DNA of 16,715 bases from Blautia sp. (GCA_017515945.1 JAFWDX010000488.1:1-16715); one strand, 5' to 3'; shown: positions 1 through 10,211, counted from the first letter of the stretch. The notes: a model not told the origin generated them from the sequence alone. A program made the numbers and translations.

Positions 1-40
1 CAGGTTCCTTGACTCGCACATGCGTGTGAGGAGGAACCTG
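1..40. repeat. Imperfect palindrome (long hairpin)
   Basis: The two ends (CAGGTTCCT and AGGAACCTG) pair, one G-T pair extends the stem, two bases (11-12) bulge out, and a second 7-bp stem (13-19 with 24-30) closes on a four-base loop. It is followed by TCCCCGTGACTCACCC, and the inverse of TGACTCACCC occurs again at 16698-16707. It resembles dispersed REP-type palindromes; no gene overlaps it. The left edge of the window cuts its context, so a larger element is possible. Confidence 0.7.
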
Positions 41-55
41 TCCCCGTGACTCACC

Positions 56-96
56 CGTGAACGCTGTTCACAGAATGTTTGGAGGGCCTGACCCCA
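56..96. repeat. Partial copy of the GGGGTC/GGCCCTCC palindromic repeat
   Basis: It contains the palindrome GTGAACgctGTTCAC (57-71) followed by a TGTTTGGAGGGCC-type stretch and GACCCCAT. The right arm of the large palindrome before rpoB (5920-5970) carries the same order of motifs with only a few base differences, so both belong to one dispersed repeat family. Only one half of the palindrome is present here. It lies upstream of the promoter at 121. Confidence 0.75.
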
Positions 97-120
97 TCAG
101 ACTTTCCGCGTTTCACGCCG

Positions 121-149
121 TTGACGAACGCACGGGAATGGTGTACAAT
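121..149 (+). promoter_or_regulatory. Sigma-A-type promoter of the ABC importer operon
   Basis: TTGACG at 121-126 and TACAAT at 144-149 are separated by exactly 17 bases. Each hexamer is one base from consensus. Transcription would start near 156, giving a leader of about 48 nt with AAGGAGG at 190-196 before the ATG at 204. No operator or riboswitch is evident in the leader. Confidence 0.8.
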
Positions 150-203
150 AGCAAACTGAAACAAAGTACCTCATTAACCAAAGTTTCTTAAGGAGGAAAC
201 ATC

Positions 204-1469
204 ATGAAAAAGATCATCAGTTTGATCCTTACCATGACCATGGTCCTTTCGTTTTCTGTTCTGCCCGTTTTTGCGGCCAGCGTAGAGACGATCGAGATCG
301 AGGATGATGCGGAAGAGGTCGAGGAGACCGGTGAAGAGGAGACCACAGAGGCCTCCGGCGACTATCACATCGGTATCGTGACCGGTTCTGTATCCCAGTC
401 CGAGGATGACCGCCGCGGTGCGGAGGCATTCCAGGCCATGTATGGCGAGGATCGCGTCACTCTCGCGATCTATCCCGACAACTTCACAGAGGAGCTTGAG
501 ACCACCATCCAGACCATCGTAAACCTTTCCGATGATCCGGATATGAAGGCCATCATCGTCAATCAGGCGATCCCTGGCACCACCGAGGCTTTCCGTCAGA
601 TCAAGGAAAGACGTCCTGACATCCTCTGCATCGCCGGTGAGTCCCATGAGGATCTGCCCGAGATCGGCAGCGCCGCTGACCTTGTCTGCAACAACGACTT
701 TGTTGCCCGCGGCTATCTGATCATCCGCACAGCCCATGAGCTCGGCTGCGATATCTTCGTACACATTTCCTTCCCGCGTCATCTGTCCTATGAGACCATG
801 AGCCGCCGTGTGGCGATCATGAAGGCCGCCTGTGAGGAGTTCGGCATGGAGTTCGTTATGGAATCCGCTCCCGATCCCACCACAGACGTAGGCGTACCGG
901 GTGCTCAGGCTTATATCCTTGAGCATGTTCCGGAATGGGTCGAGAAATACGGCACAAATTCCGCTTACTTCTGCACCAACGATGCGCATACCGAGCCGCT
1001 GCTCAAGCAGCTCCTTGAGTATGGCGGATACTTCATCGAAGCAGACCTTCCGTCTCCTCTGATGGGTTATCCGGGAGCCCTTGGCCTTGACCTGACCGAA
1101 GAGGCCGGTGACTTCGAAAAGATCCTCGCCAAGGTTGAAGAAGCAGTTGTGGAAAAGGGCGGCGAAGGCAGATTCGGAACCTGGGCTTATTCCTATGGCT
1201 ACACCGTATCCGCTGGTCTGGCTCAGCATGCCATGAACGTCATCGACGGTGTCAGCGAGCTTGATAACATCGACGATATCGCGGCAGCTTACCAGGTATT
1301 CTCCCCGAAGGCAGAATGGAACGGATCCAACTACACCAACGCCGACACAGGCGTGAAGCTGGACAACGTATTCCTTGTATACCAGGATACCTATATCATG
1401 GGTAACCCCGGAAAATACATGGGCTCCACTCAGATCGAAGTTCCGGAGAAATATTTCACAACCAAGTAA
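204..1469 (+). CDS. DUF3798-type substrate-binding protein of an ABC importer
   Basis: Likely the extracytoplasmic solute receptor for the transporter encoded next to it. The 421-residue protein opens with a signal peptide (MKK, hydrophobic 4-22, VFAA cut site near 25), then an acidic linker (about 28-50, rich in Glu), then a periplasmic-binding-like domain from about 54 (HIGIVTGSVSQSEDD) to the end. The ATG at 204 is chosen for AAGGAGG seven bases upstream and because the signal peptide starts there. Length and order fit the DUF3798 family, which I recall as about 370-420 residues and related to the BMP/Med and sugar binding-protein fold. Oddly, no lipobox cysteine follows the signal peptide, although most binding proteins of monoderm bacteria are lipid-anchored. 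The substrate is unknown; a sugar or nucleoside is possible from the transporter class. Confidence 0.85.
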   Translation: MKKIISLILTMTMVLSFSVLPVFAASVETIEIEDDAEEVEETGEEETTEASGDYHIGIVTGSVSQSEDDRRGAEAFQAMYGEDRVTLAIYPDNFTEELETTIQTIVNLSDDPDMKAIIVNQAIPGTTEAFRQIKERRPDILCIAGESHEDLPEIGSAADLVCNNDFVARGYLIIRTAHELGCDIFVHISFPRHLSYETMSRRVAIMKAACEEFGMEFVMESAPDPTTDVGVPGAQAYILEHVPEWVEKYGTNSAYFCTNDAHTEPLLKQLLEYGGYFIEADLPSPLMGYPGALGLDLTEEAGDFEKILAKVEEAVVEKGGEGRFGTWAYSYGYTVSAGLAQHAMNVIDGVSELDNIDDIAAAYQVFSPKAEWNGSNYTNADTGVKLDNVFLVYQDTYIMGNPGKYMGSTQIEVPEKYFTTK

Positions 1470-1485
1470 ACAGGAATCTGACAAA

Positions 1486-1515
1486 GGGGGGAGGAGCGGA
1501 TCGCTCCTCCCTTTT
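1486..1515 (+). terminator. Intercistronic hairpin / partial terminator
   Basis: A perfect 10-bp stem (1489-1498 with 1502-1511, GGGAGGAGCG arm, loop GAT) is followed by TTTT, and further G-T and A-T pairs extend its base. It lies between the binding protein and the ATPase gene, and I found no good promoter between it and 1558. It therefore probably acts as a leaky terminator or mRNA-stabilising hairpin that keeps the binding protein in excess over the membrane components, as in many binding-protein operons. Confidence 0.8.
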
Positions 1516-1557
1516 AATGTTAAAGGTTTGAAATCATAATCTTTGAAAGGTATATAC

Positions 1558-3162
1558 ATGGACAAGGAAAAGACGAAACTCCTTGAAATGCGGAACATCC
1601 GCAAGGATTTCTTTGGAAATCTCGTCCTGTCGGACATCAATCTTTCCCTGGACGCAGGAGAGGTCATCGGGCTGGTGGGTGAAAACGGCGCCGGAAAATC
1701 GACCCTGATGCGGATCCTCTTTGGTGCGAACATGATCCAGGAGACCGGCGGGTACGAAGGGGATGTGATCCTGGACGGAAAGACCGTGCATTTTACGTCT
1801 CCTTTTGATGCCATCGAGGCCGGAATCGGCATGGTGCATCAGGAATTTTCGCTTATTCCCGGATTTACCGCTACAGAGAATATTCTCCTGAACCGGGAAC
1901 CGAAAAAGAAAAATCTGATCTCCGAGGTATTCGGAGATCGTATGAATACATTGAACCGCACGGAAATGGATGAACGGGCGGCGAACGCGATCGAGATGAT
2001 GGGCGTGGACATTGACCGCAAGATGATCAACTACGACATGCCTGTCGGACATAAGCAGTTCACGGAGATCGCGAGAGAACTGTCCAAGGAGCAGCTCAAG
2101 CTCCTGATCCTGGATGAGCCTACGGCCGTCCTCACAGAGAAGGAGGCGGAGGCTCTGCTGGAGTCGATCCGCGGGATGGCTGCACGGGGAATCGCCATCA
2201 TCTTTATCACGCACCGGCTTCAGGAAATCCTGGCTGTCTGCGACAGAGTCGTGGTTATGAGAGACGGACTGATCGTCTCCGAAAAGCCGGCAGGCGCCAC
2301 TACCGTGGCGGAGATCACGCGCAACATGGTGGGCAGAGAGATCAGCGGTTCACCCGCGGCTGCGCAGAACAGTAACAGGGCGGAAGCGGCCGGCACAGGC
2401 CGGACCATCCTGGACATCCGCAGGCTCTGGGTGGATATGCCCGGGGAGATCGTACGCAATGTCAACCTCGAAGTGAAGGAGGGCGAGATCCTGGGCATCG
2501 GCGGACTGGCCGGCCAGGGCAAGCTGGGCATCCCCAACGGGATCATGGGCCTGTATCCCGCCGGCGGTGAAGTGACATTTGAGGGAAAACAGATCCCGCT
2601 GAATTCGCCCAGGAACTGCCTGGATTCCTCCTTTGCCTTTGTATCGGAGGACCGGCGCGGCGTCGGCCTGCTGCTGGATGAATCCCTGGAGTGGAACATC
2701 GCTTTCCCGGCCATGCAGGTGCAGAATAAATTCCTGAAAAACTATCTGGGCGGTCTGATCAAATGGCGTGATGAAAAAGCCATCAAGGAAGTGACGGATC
2801 GGTATATCGATGAACTGGCCATCAAGTGCACCAGCTCGCGCCAGAAGGCAAAGGAGCTCTCCGGCGGCAATCAGCAGAAGGTGTGCCTGGCAAAAGCCTT
2901 TGCCCTGGAGCCCAGACTCCTTTTCGTTTCGGAGCCTACCCGCGGCATCGACGTAGGTGCCAAGGCCCTGGTCCTTGAGGCATTAAAGAAGTTCAACCGT
3001 GAAAACGGCGTAACCATCGTCATCGTCTCTTCCGAGCTGGAAGAACTCAGGCAGAGCTGCGACCGGATCGCCATCGTGTCCGGCGGAAAAATCGCGGGAA
3101 TCCTGCCGGCCAGTGCTTCGGTGGAGGAGCTGGGTACGCTGATGCTCAGCCAGGTTATATAA
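1558..3162 (+). CDS. ABC importer ATPase with two fused nucleotide-binding domains (RbsA/NupA class)
   Basis: Energises the importer on the cytoplasmic face. The 534 residues hold two ABC domains. NBD1: Walker A GENGAGKST at 41-49, Q95, signature region MPVGHKQ at 161-167, Walker B LLILDEP at 182-188, H219. NBD2: degenerate Walker A GLAGQGKLG at 317-325, canonical signature LSGGNQQK at 434-441, Walker-B-like LLFVSEP at 454-460, switch region SSELEE at 491. The ATG at 1558 is preferred over the in-frame TTG at 1543 because GAAAGG lies seven bases upstream of it. The composite site built from Walker A1 and signature 2 is canonical; the other is degenerate at Walker A2, signature 1 and Walker B2 (Asp to Ser). 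One catalytic site is usual for this class. Specificity cannot be read from the ATPase; annotation software would probably say sugar ABC transporter. Confidence 0.92.
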   Translation: MDKEKTKLLEMRNIRKDFFGNLVLSDINLSLDAGEVIGLVGENGAGKSTLMRILFGANMIQETGGYEGDVILDGKTVHFTSPFDAIEAGIGMVHQEFSLIPGFTATENILLNREPKKKNLISEVFGDRMNTLNRTEMDERAANAIEMMGVDIDRKMINYDMPVGHKQFTEIARELSKEQLKLLILDEPTAVLTEKEAEALLESIRGMAARGIAIIFITHRLQEILAVCDRVVVMRDGLIVSEKPAGATTVAEITRNMVGREISGSPAAAQNSNRAEAAGTGRTILDIRRLWVDMPGEIVRNVNLEVKEGEILGIGGLAGQGKLGIPNGIMGLYPAGGEVTFEGKQIPLNSPRNCLDSSFAFVSEDRRGVGLLLDESLEWNIAFPAMQVQNKFLKNYLGGLIKWRDEKAIKEVTDRYIDELAIKCTSSRQKAKELSGGNQQKVCLAKAFALEPRLLFVSEPTRGIDVGAKALVLEALKKFNRENGVTIVIVSSELEELRQSCDRIAIVSGGKIAGILPASASVEELGTLMLSQVI

Positions 3163-3172
3163 GGAGGAAACG

Positions 3173-4234
3173 ATGAACGGGAAAACAAAAGAAAAAGGCG
3201 CGTTCGGAAAGATGCTGGAGAGCTTTGGCCTGCCCAGGCTGATCATCACGCTCTTCCTGCTGCTCCTCCTTGCGCTGGCGCCCTTTGTCGGCGCGGATCT
3301 GCCCACGCAGATCACCAATATCATCGCCCGGTTTTCATGGAACGGCGTACTGGTGCTGGCTATGGTGCCGATGGTGCATTCCGGCTGCGGCCTGAACTTC
3401 GGCCTGCCGCTGGGGATCATCTCCGGCCTGCTCGGCGCGACACTGTCCATCGAGTTCGGCTTCACAGGGGCGTTGTCCTTTTTGGTGGCCATTCTGATCG
3501 CCACGCCCTTTGCACTGGTGTTCGGGAGTCTGTACGGATGGCTGCTGAACAAGATCAAGGGCGGAGAGATGATGATCGCCACGTATGTAGGGTTTTCATC
3601 GGTCTCCATGATGTGCATGATGTGGCTGATCCTTCCCTATAAGAGCCCCAACATGGTATGGGGGCTGTCGGGCAAGGGCCTGCGTACCACAATCTCTCTG
3701 GAGGGGTATTACAATCGTGTGCTGGCGGACTTCCTGCCCATCAATATCGGTAAGCTGTCCATTCCCACCGGGACACTCCTGTTCTTTGCCGTACTGGCGC
3801 TGGCCATGTGGGCCTTCCTGCACACAAAGACGGGCACGGCCATGACGGCTGTAGGTTCCAATCCGACCTTTGCCCGGGCTGCGGGCATCAATGTGGACAG
3901 GATCCGGCTGCTGTCGGTGGTCATGTCCACATGGCTGGCTGCGGTGGGCATTCTGGTTTATGAACAGGGCTTTGGGTTCGTGCAGCTGTATATGGCACCG
4001 TTTTACATGGCTCTGCCGGCTGTGTCCGCGATCCTGATCGGCGGCGCATCGGTCAACAAGGCCTCCATCATGAACGTGATCATCGGCACGATCCTTTTCC
4101 AGGGAATCGTGACCATGACGCCTACGGTCATGAATAATATGATCCATATGGACATGAGTGAAGTCATCCGGATCATCGTCTCCAACGGCATGATCCTGTA
4201 TGCGCTGACAAGGAAAACGGAGGGCACGAAATGA
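3173..4234 (+). CDS. ABC importer permease 1 (BPD_transp_2 family)
   Basis: Forms half of the membrane channel. The 353-residue protein is largely hydrophobic with about 8-10 membrane segments, the first at about 23-40. The cytoplasmic loop AVGSNPTFARAAGINVDR (about 227-244) matches the conserved A-G-N-x(4)-A-x(2)-A/S-G-I loop of CUT2/BPD_transp_2 permeases that docks on the ATPase. The start is clear: AAGGAGG at 3161-3167 overlaps the stop codon of the ATPase gene and lies five bases before the ATG. The gene ends in ATGA shared with the next permease, indicating translational coupling. It is related to but clearly different from permease 2, so the channel is likely a heterodimer. Confidence 0.9.
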   Translation: MNGKTKEKGAFGKMLESFGLPRLIITLFLLLLLALAPFVGADLPTQITNIIARFSWNGVLVLAMVPMVHSGCGLNFGLPLGIISGLLGATLSIEFGFTGALSFLVAILIATPFALVFGSLYGWLLNKIKGGEMMIATYVGFSSVSMMCMMWLILPYKSPNMVWGLSGKGLRTTISLEGYYNRVLADFLPINIGKLSIPTGTLLFFAVLALAMWAFLHTKTGTAMTAVGSNPTFARAAGINVDRIRLLSVVMSTWLAAVGILVYEQGFGFVQLYMAPFYMALPAVSAILIGGASVNKASIMNVIIGTILFQGIVTMTPTVMNNMIHMDMSEVIRIIVSNGMILYALTRKTEGTK

Positions 4235-5340
4235 AGAAGAAAAGTTCACGCAGCTTCGGAGCCTTTTTGCGTTCCGGTTCCGTGCCGATGATGTTCGTAC
4301 TGATCTGTGCCGTGTGTATCCCGCTGTCCGGGCTTTCACCCAGCTACCTGATCAACGAGATCGTGACCCGTATGGGCAGAAACGCGTTCCTGATCCTCTC
4401 CCTGCTGATTCCGATCATGGCCGGCATGGGGTTGAATTTTGGCATGACTTTGGGAGCCATGGCCGGTGAGATCGGCCTGATCCTGGCCAGCGACTGGCAG
4501 ATCGTGGGGATCCCGGGCATGGTGCTGGCTATGATCATTTCTGTCCCGATTTCCATCCTGCTGGGTCTTTTCTGCGGAAAGATCCTCAATATGGCAAAGG
4601 GCCGTGAAATGATTACAAGTCATATCATCAGCTACTTTATCAACGGTGTGTATCAGCTGGTGGTGCTGTATCTGATGGGTTCCGTGATCCCGATCAAGCA
4701 CAGCAGCATCAAGCTGCCCAGAGGCTATGGCATCCGCAATACCGTCAGTCTCCTGAGCATGCGCCAGAAGCTGGACAACCTGATCCCGCTGACGGTCAGG
4801 GGGGTCAAGATCCCTGTGGCAACGTTTATCATCGTAGCAATCCTGTGCGTGTTCATCGTGTGGTTCACCCGCACAAAGCTCGGCCAGGACATGCGGGCGG
4901 TCGGCCAGGACATGGAGGTGGCCCGGGACGCGGGTATCAATGTGGAGCGGACGAGGATCATTTCCATCATCCTTTCCACTGTGCTGGCGGGCATCGGCAT
5001 GGTGATCTACCTGCAGAATATGGGCAACATCGCCACCTACAGCTCTCATTCACAGATCGGCATGTTCTGTATCGCGGCGCTGCTGGTCGGCGGCGCGTCG
5101 GTGGATAAGGCTTCCATCTGGAACGTGTTCCTGGGAGTCATCCTTTTCCATCTGATGTTCATTGTCGCACCAAAGGCCGGCGCGGCCATCACGGGAGACT
5201 CCATGATCGGTGAATATTTCCGTGTCTTTGTATCTTATGCCGTCATCACGGTGGCTCTGGTCATGTATGAGACAAACAAGCGCAAAGCCAGGAGCATGGA
5301 GGGCGAACGCCTCAGACTGGAACAGGAGGAAGAGAAATGA
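4231..5340 (+). CDS. ABC importer permease 2 (BPD_transp_2 family)
   Basis: The second channel subunit, 369 residues. It has multiple hydrophobic segments and the same docking loop (AVGQDMEVARDAGINVER, about 223-240) as permease 1, followed by the ISIILSTVLAGIGMVIYLQ membrane segment. A charged cytoplasmic tail (MYETNKRKARSMEG...EQEEEK) ends the protein. Its ATG overlaps the stop of permease 1 by four bases, and its own stop overlaps the next start in the same way, so the genes are almost certainly translated as one coupled unit. The motif GLNFGMTLGAMAGEIG near the N-terminus parallels GLNFGLPLGIISG in permease 1, showing common descent of the pair. Confidence 0.9.
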   Translation: MKKKSSRSFGAFLRSGSVPMMFVLICAVCIPLSGLSPSYLINEIVTRMGRNAFLILSLLIPIMAGMGLNFGMTLGAMAGEIGLILASDWQIVGIPGMVLAMIISVPISILLGLFCGKILNMAKGREMITSHIISYFINGVYQLVVLYLMGSVIPIKHSSIKLPRGYGIRNTVSLLSMRQKLDNLIPLTVRGVKIPVATFIIVAILCVFIVWFTRTKLGQDMRAVGQDMEVARDAGINVERTRIISIILSTVLAGIGMVIYLQNMGNIATYSSHSQIGMFCIAALLVGGASVDKASIWNVFLGVILFHLMFIVAPKAGAAITGDSMIGEYFRVFVSYAVITVALVMYETNKRKARSMEGERLRLEQEEEK

Positions 5341-5804
5341 AGAAAAGAACGTTTCTGATCCGCATCCTGTTCGTAGCGGTGCTGATCGGAATTGCGGCGG
5401 TGATGTGTGTCATCGGGCGCGGCCATACGGTTTATTTTGACAACAAGACCGTTACAGGCCCGGACGGGACTGTATATGAAGCGCCTTATCAGATCCAGGT
5501 GTTCGTGGAGGATGAGTCCGCAGGAAAGCTCAAGGAGGGCGACCGCGGCATGGCCTCTGTGATGGGTCAGGATTTTAAGATGATCCTGCATATCACGCCC
5601 GAGAAGGACGCCAAAAAGGTGGGCAGTGCGGTCAGCTTTAAGCTGCCGTACAACATGGACGGCGTGATCATCAATCTGCCGGCTCTGCTCGGGGGTGCGC
5701 CTGAGGATGTGTATATGGAAGAATTCGTTCCGGCTCCGGTTGAGGAGGATGAGGACGAGGAGGTCGTGGTGACCGACGAATTTGAGATGCCGTCGGAAGA
5801 ATGA
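5337..5804 (+). CDS. Small membrane-anchored acidic protein, last gene of the importer operon
   Basis: A 155-residue protein I cannot assign a function. It starts with KKR and one hydrophobic segment (about 6-26), which would anchor it with most of the chain outside the membrane. A compact region follows (about 30-130: HTVYFDNKTVTGPDG, then a predicted beta-rich part with SFKLPYNMDGVIINLPALLGG), and the last 23 residues are very acidic (PVEEDEDEEVVVTDEFEMPSEE). Possibly it belongs to the family I recall as DUF6672, but I am not certain. The ATGA overlap with permease 2 ties its synthesis to the transporter, so an accessory or assembly role is the natural guess. It could also be an uncleaved signal-anchor protein serving the cell envelope. 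Confidence 0.75.
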   Translation: MKKRTFLIRILFVAVLIGIAAVMCVIGRGHTVYFDNKTVTGPDGTVYEAPYQIQVFVEDESAGKLKEGDRGMASVMGQDFKMILHITPEKDAKKVGSAVSFKLPYNMDGVIINLPALLGGAPEDVYMEEFVPAPVEEDEDEEVVVTDEFEMPSEE

Positions 5805-5810
5805 AATATG

Positions 5811-5874
5811 GGGGTCGGCCCTGGCAGTTAAAAGGGGTCTGGCCCTCCGGCAGTTAAATGGGGTCTGGCCCTCC
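5811..5874. repeat. Tandem repeats with GGGGTCTGGCCCTCC core
   Basis: Two adjacent 26-bp units (5823-5848 and 5849-5874) read GGCAGTTAAA[A/T]GGGGTCTGGCCCTCC and differ at one base. A degenerate earlier core, GGGGTCGGCCCT, begins at 5811. The last unit is also the outer part of the left arm of the palindrome that follows. This is non-coding sequence directly after the stop codon at 5804. Confidence 0.85.
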
Positions 5875-5972
5875 AAACAAATCGTGAACAGCGTTCATAA
5901 AATGTTCATGAGTATCTCATGAACATTTTATGAACGCTGTTCACGGTTTGTTTGGAGGGCCAGACCCCATTT
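5856..5972. repeat. Near-perfect 117-bp palindrome, possible operon terminator
   Basis: Arms of 57 bases (5856-5912 and 5916-5972) pair along their whole length around the three-base loop TAT, with a single mismatch that would be a G-U pair in RNA (5882 against 5946). The outer part carries the GGGGTCTGGCCCTCC core; the inner part carries GTGAACAGCGTTCAT and AATGTTCATGAG. The right arm runs into TTTTTTATAAA, so RNA from the importer operon would form a very long hairpin with a U tract and probably terminate. The rpoB promoter starts 16 bases further on. Confidence 0.9.
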
Positions 5973-5987
5973 TTTATAAAATAATCC

Positions 5988-6016
5988 TTGACAGGGAAAA
6001 TTCGAGATGTTATATT
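5988..6016 (+). promoter_or_regulatory. Sigma-A-type promoter of rpoB-rpoC
   Basis: A perfect -35 TTGACA at 5988-5993, a 17-base spacer and TATATT at 6011-6016. A second candidate -10 with a TGn extension (TGCTATATT, 6023-6031) lies just downstream, so two starts are possible. The leader to the ATG at 6142 is about 120 nt and AT-rich; I see no riboswitch or ribosomal-protein binding structure in it. rplJ/rplL, which often precede rpoB, are absent from the upstream 6 kb. Confidence 0.88.
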
Positions 6017-7860
6017 GAAAAATGCTATATTATGGAAAGGTACGCCTTTTGATTCATTATCATTATAATCCCTTTGACTGTGAATCGTCAAGAGTGTATC
6101 CAATTGTAATATAAATTTTAGAATACAGGGGTGAGACGTCAATGGAAAAAAACAGAATTCGTTCTGTACAGGCCGGTAAGAGCATGCGGATGAGCTACCA
6201 GAGACAGAAGGAAGTTCTTCAGATGCCGAACCTGATCGAGGTCCAGAAGGACTCCTATCAGTGGTTCCTGGATGAAGGGCTCCGGGAGGTCTTCCGGGAT
6301 ATTTCTCCGATCGCGGATTACGGCGGGAAGCTGAGCCTTGAGTTCATCGACTTTACTTTTGACGAAAAGGACGCAAAGTATTCCATCGCTCAGTGCAAAG
6401 AGCGGGATGTGACGTACGCCGCTCCTTTGAAGGTCAAGGTACGCCTTATTAACAAAGAAACAGAGGAGATCAACGAGCATGAGATTTTCATGGGCGATCT
6501 GCCTCTGATGACGGCCACCGGTACGTTTGTGATCAATGGCGCGGAGCGTGTCATTGTCAGCCAGCTGGTGAGATCCCCCGGTATTTACTACGCGATCACC
6601 CACGATAAGCTGGGCAAGACGCTCTATGCCTGCACGGTCATCCCCAACAGAGGCGCATGGCTGGAGTACGAGACGGATTCCAATGACGTCTTTTATGTAC
6701 GTGTGGACCGCACGAGAAAGGTGCCGATCACGGTGCTGATCCGTGCCCTGGGCGTTGGAACCGACGCGGAGATCACGGAGCTCTTTGGCGAGGAGCCCAA
6801 GATCCTGGCCAGCTTCACCAAGGATACCTCCACCAATTATCAGGAGGGTCTGCTGGAGCTGTACAAAAAGATCCGCCCCGGCGAGCCGCTGGCCGTAGAG
6901 AGCGCGGAGACGCTGATCAATGCGATGTTCTTTGATCCCCGCCGCTATGACCTGGCCAAGGTGGGCCGCTATAAATTTAATAAGAAACTTCATTTTAATA
7001 AGAGAATTGTCGGACACCGTCTGGCGGAGGATGTCGTGGATCCTTCCACAGGTGAGGTGCTGGCCGAGGCCGGCGCCACGATCCACCGCAAGGAGGCCGA
7101 CATGATCCAGAACGCCGCCGTTCCCTTTGTCTGGATGGAAGGAGAGGAAGGACGTAAGATCAAAGTCCTCTCCAGCCTCATGGTGGATATCCGCACATGG
7201 ATTCCTGAGGTCCAGGACATGAACGACGAGCAGCTCAAGGATGAGCTGGGTGTGACGGAGCTGGTTTACTATCCGGTGCTGGAGCATATCCTGGAGGAAT
7301 ATCCGGATTATGAAAGCCGCAAAGCGGCGATCCGCAGGGATATCCGGGATCTGATCCCCAAGCATATCACCCGTGAGGATATTTTTGCATCGATCAATTA
7401 CAACATGCATCTGGAATACGGTCTGGGCAATGACGACGATATCGATCATCTGGGCAATCGTCGTATCCGCGCCGTGGGCGAGCTACTGCAGAACCAGTAC
7501 CGGATCGGTCTGTCCAGACTGGAGAGAGTGGTCCGTGAGCGCATGACCACACAGGATACGGAGAGCATTTCCCCGCAGTCCCTGATCAATATCAAACCGG
7601 TCACCGCGGCGGTCAAGGAGTTCTTCGGATCTTCCCAGCTGTCCCAGTTCATGGATCAGAACAACCCGCTGGGCGAGCTGACCCACAAGAGACGTCTCTC
7701 CGCCCTGGGCCCTGGCGGTCTGTCGAGAGACCGTGCCGGATTTGAGGTGCGAGACGTACATTATTCCCATTACGGCAGGATGTGCCCCATCGAGACACCT
7801 GAAGGTCCCAACATCGGCCTGATCAACTCCCTTGCATCCTATGCAAGGATCAATCAGTAC

Positions 7861-7865
7861 GGTTT

Positions 7866-7869
<4 letters not shown>
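7861..7869 (+). other. Apparent one-base deletion (frameshift) in rpoB
   Basis: The sequence reads TAC GGT TTG TGG AGG where the family needs [10 protein letters not shown]. Adding one T to the TTT at 7863-7865 gives GGT TTT GTG GAG GCC CCC TAC CGC AAG and joins the two frames perfectly, with 1300 residues in total. No canonical slippery heptamer (X XXY YYZ) is present in the zero frame. A lost T in a short homopolymer is the simplest reading. Confidence 0.92.
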
Positions 7870-10043
<2,174 letters not shown>

Positions 10044-10045
10044 AA

Positions 10046-10211
10046 GTACCTGTTCGGTCAGCACCTCGCATTTACTGCGACACCGCAGGCGTGCCTTGGC
10101 AGGTGCGTGAGAAAGAAGTTGAACAGCCAGGGCCGGGCGCACTTTCATTGCGACGATAGGAGCCTGCGTCCGCCCTCGGAACTGTGAAGGAGCTTGTGAC
10201 TGAACAGTTAC
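10046..10211 (-). mobile_element. MITE copy A, between rpoB and rpoC
   Basis: A 166-bp non-coding element in the opposite orientation to copies B and C. Ends GTACCTGTTCGGTCA and TGACTGAACAGTTAC are inverted repeats with two mismatches in 15. It is flanked by GAATAAAA (10038-10045) and GAATAATA (10212-10219), a 7/8 direct repeat. Internal parts match copy B throughout: the GCACCTCGCATTTACTGCGA block and a GGGCCGGGCGCA/TGCGTCCGCCC stem. The duplicated target includes the last Glu codon and stop of rpoB, so insertion hit exactly the end of that gene without changing its product. The element has no open reading frame and must be moved in trans. It would be transcribed inside the rpoB-rpoC mRNA. 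Confidence 0.85.

Noticed and set aside
6074..6102. Second rpoB promoter (TTGACT-N17-TATCCA)
   Set aside because: The -10 matches consensus at only three of six positions; the upstream TTGACA-N17-TATATT is much stronger.
5906..6142. 78-codon - strand ORF across the palindrome and rpoB promoter
   Set aside because: It lies on a palindrome and on the rpoB promoter, and has no ribosome binding site or recognisable content.
7621..7710. Rifampicin resistance mutation in the beta subunit
   Set aside because: Gln, Asp, His, Arg and Ser at the main resistance positions are wild type. Gly at the E. coli S522 position is a small residue, as in other Firmicutes (Ala in Bacillus), and is not evidence of selection.
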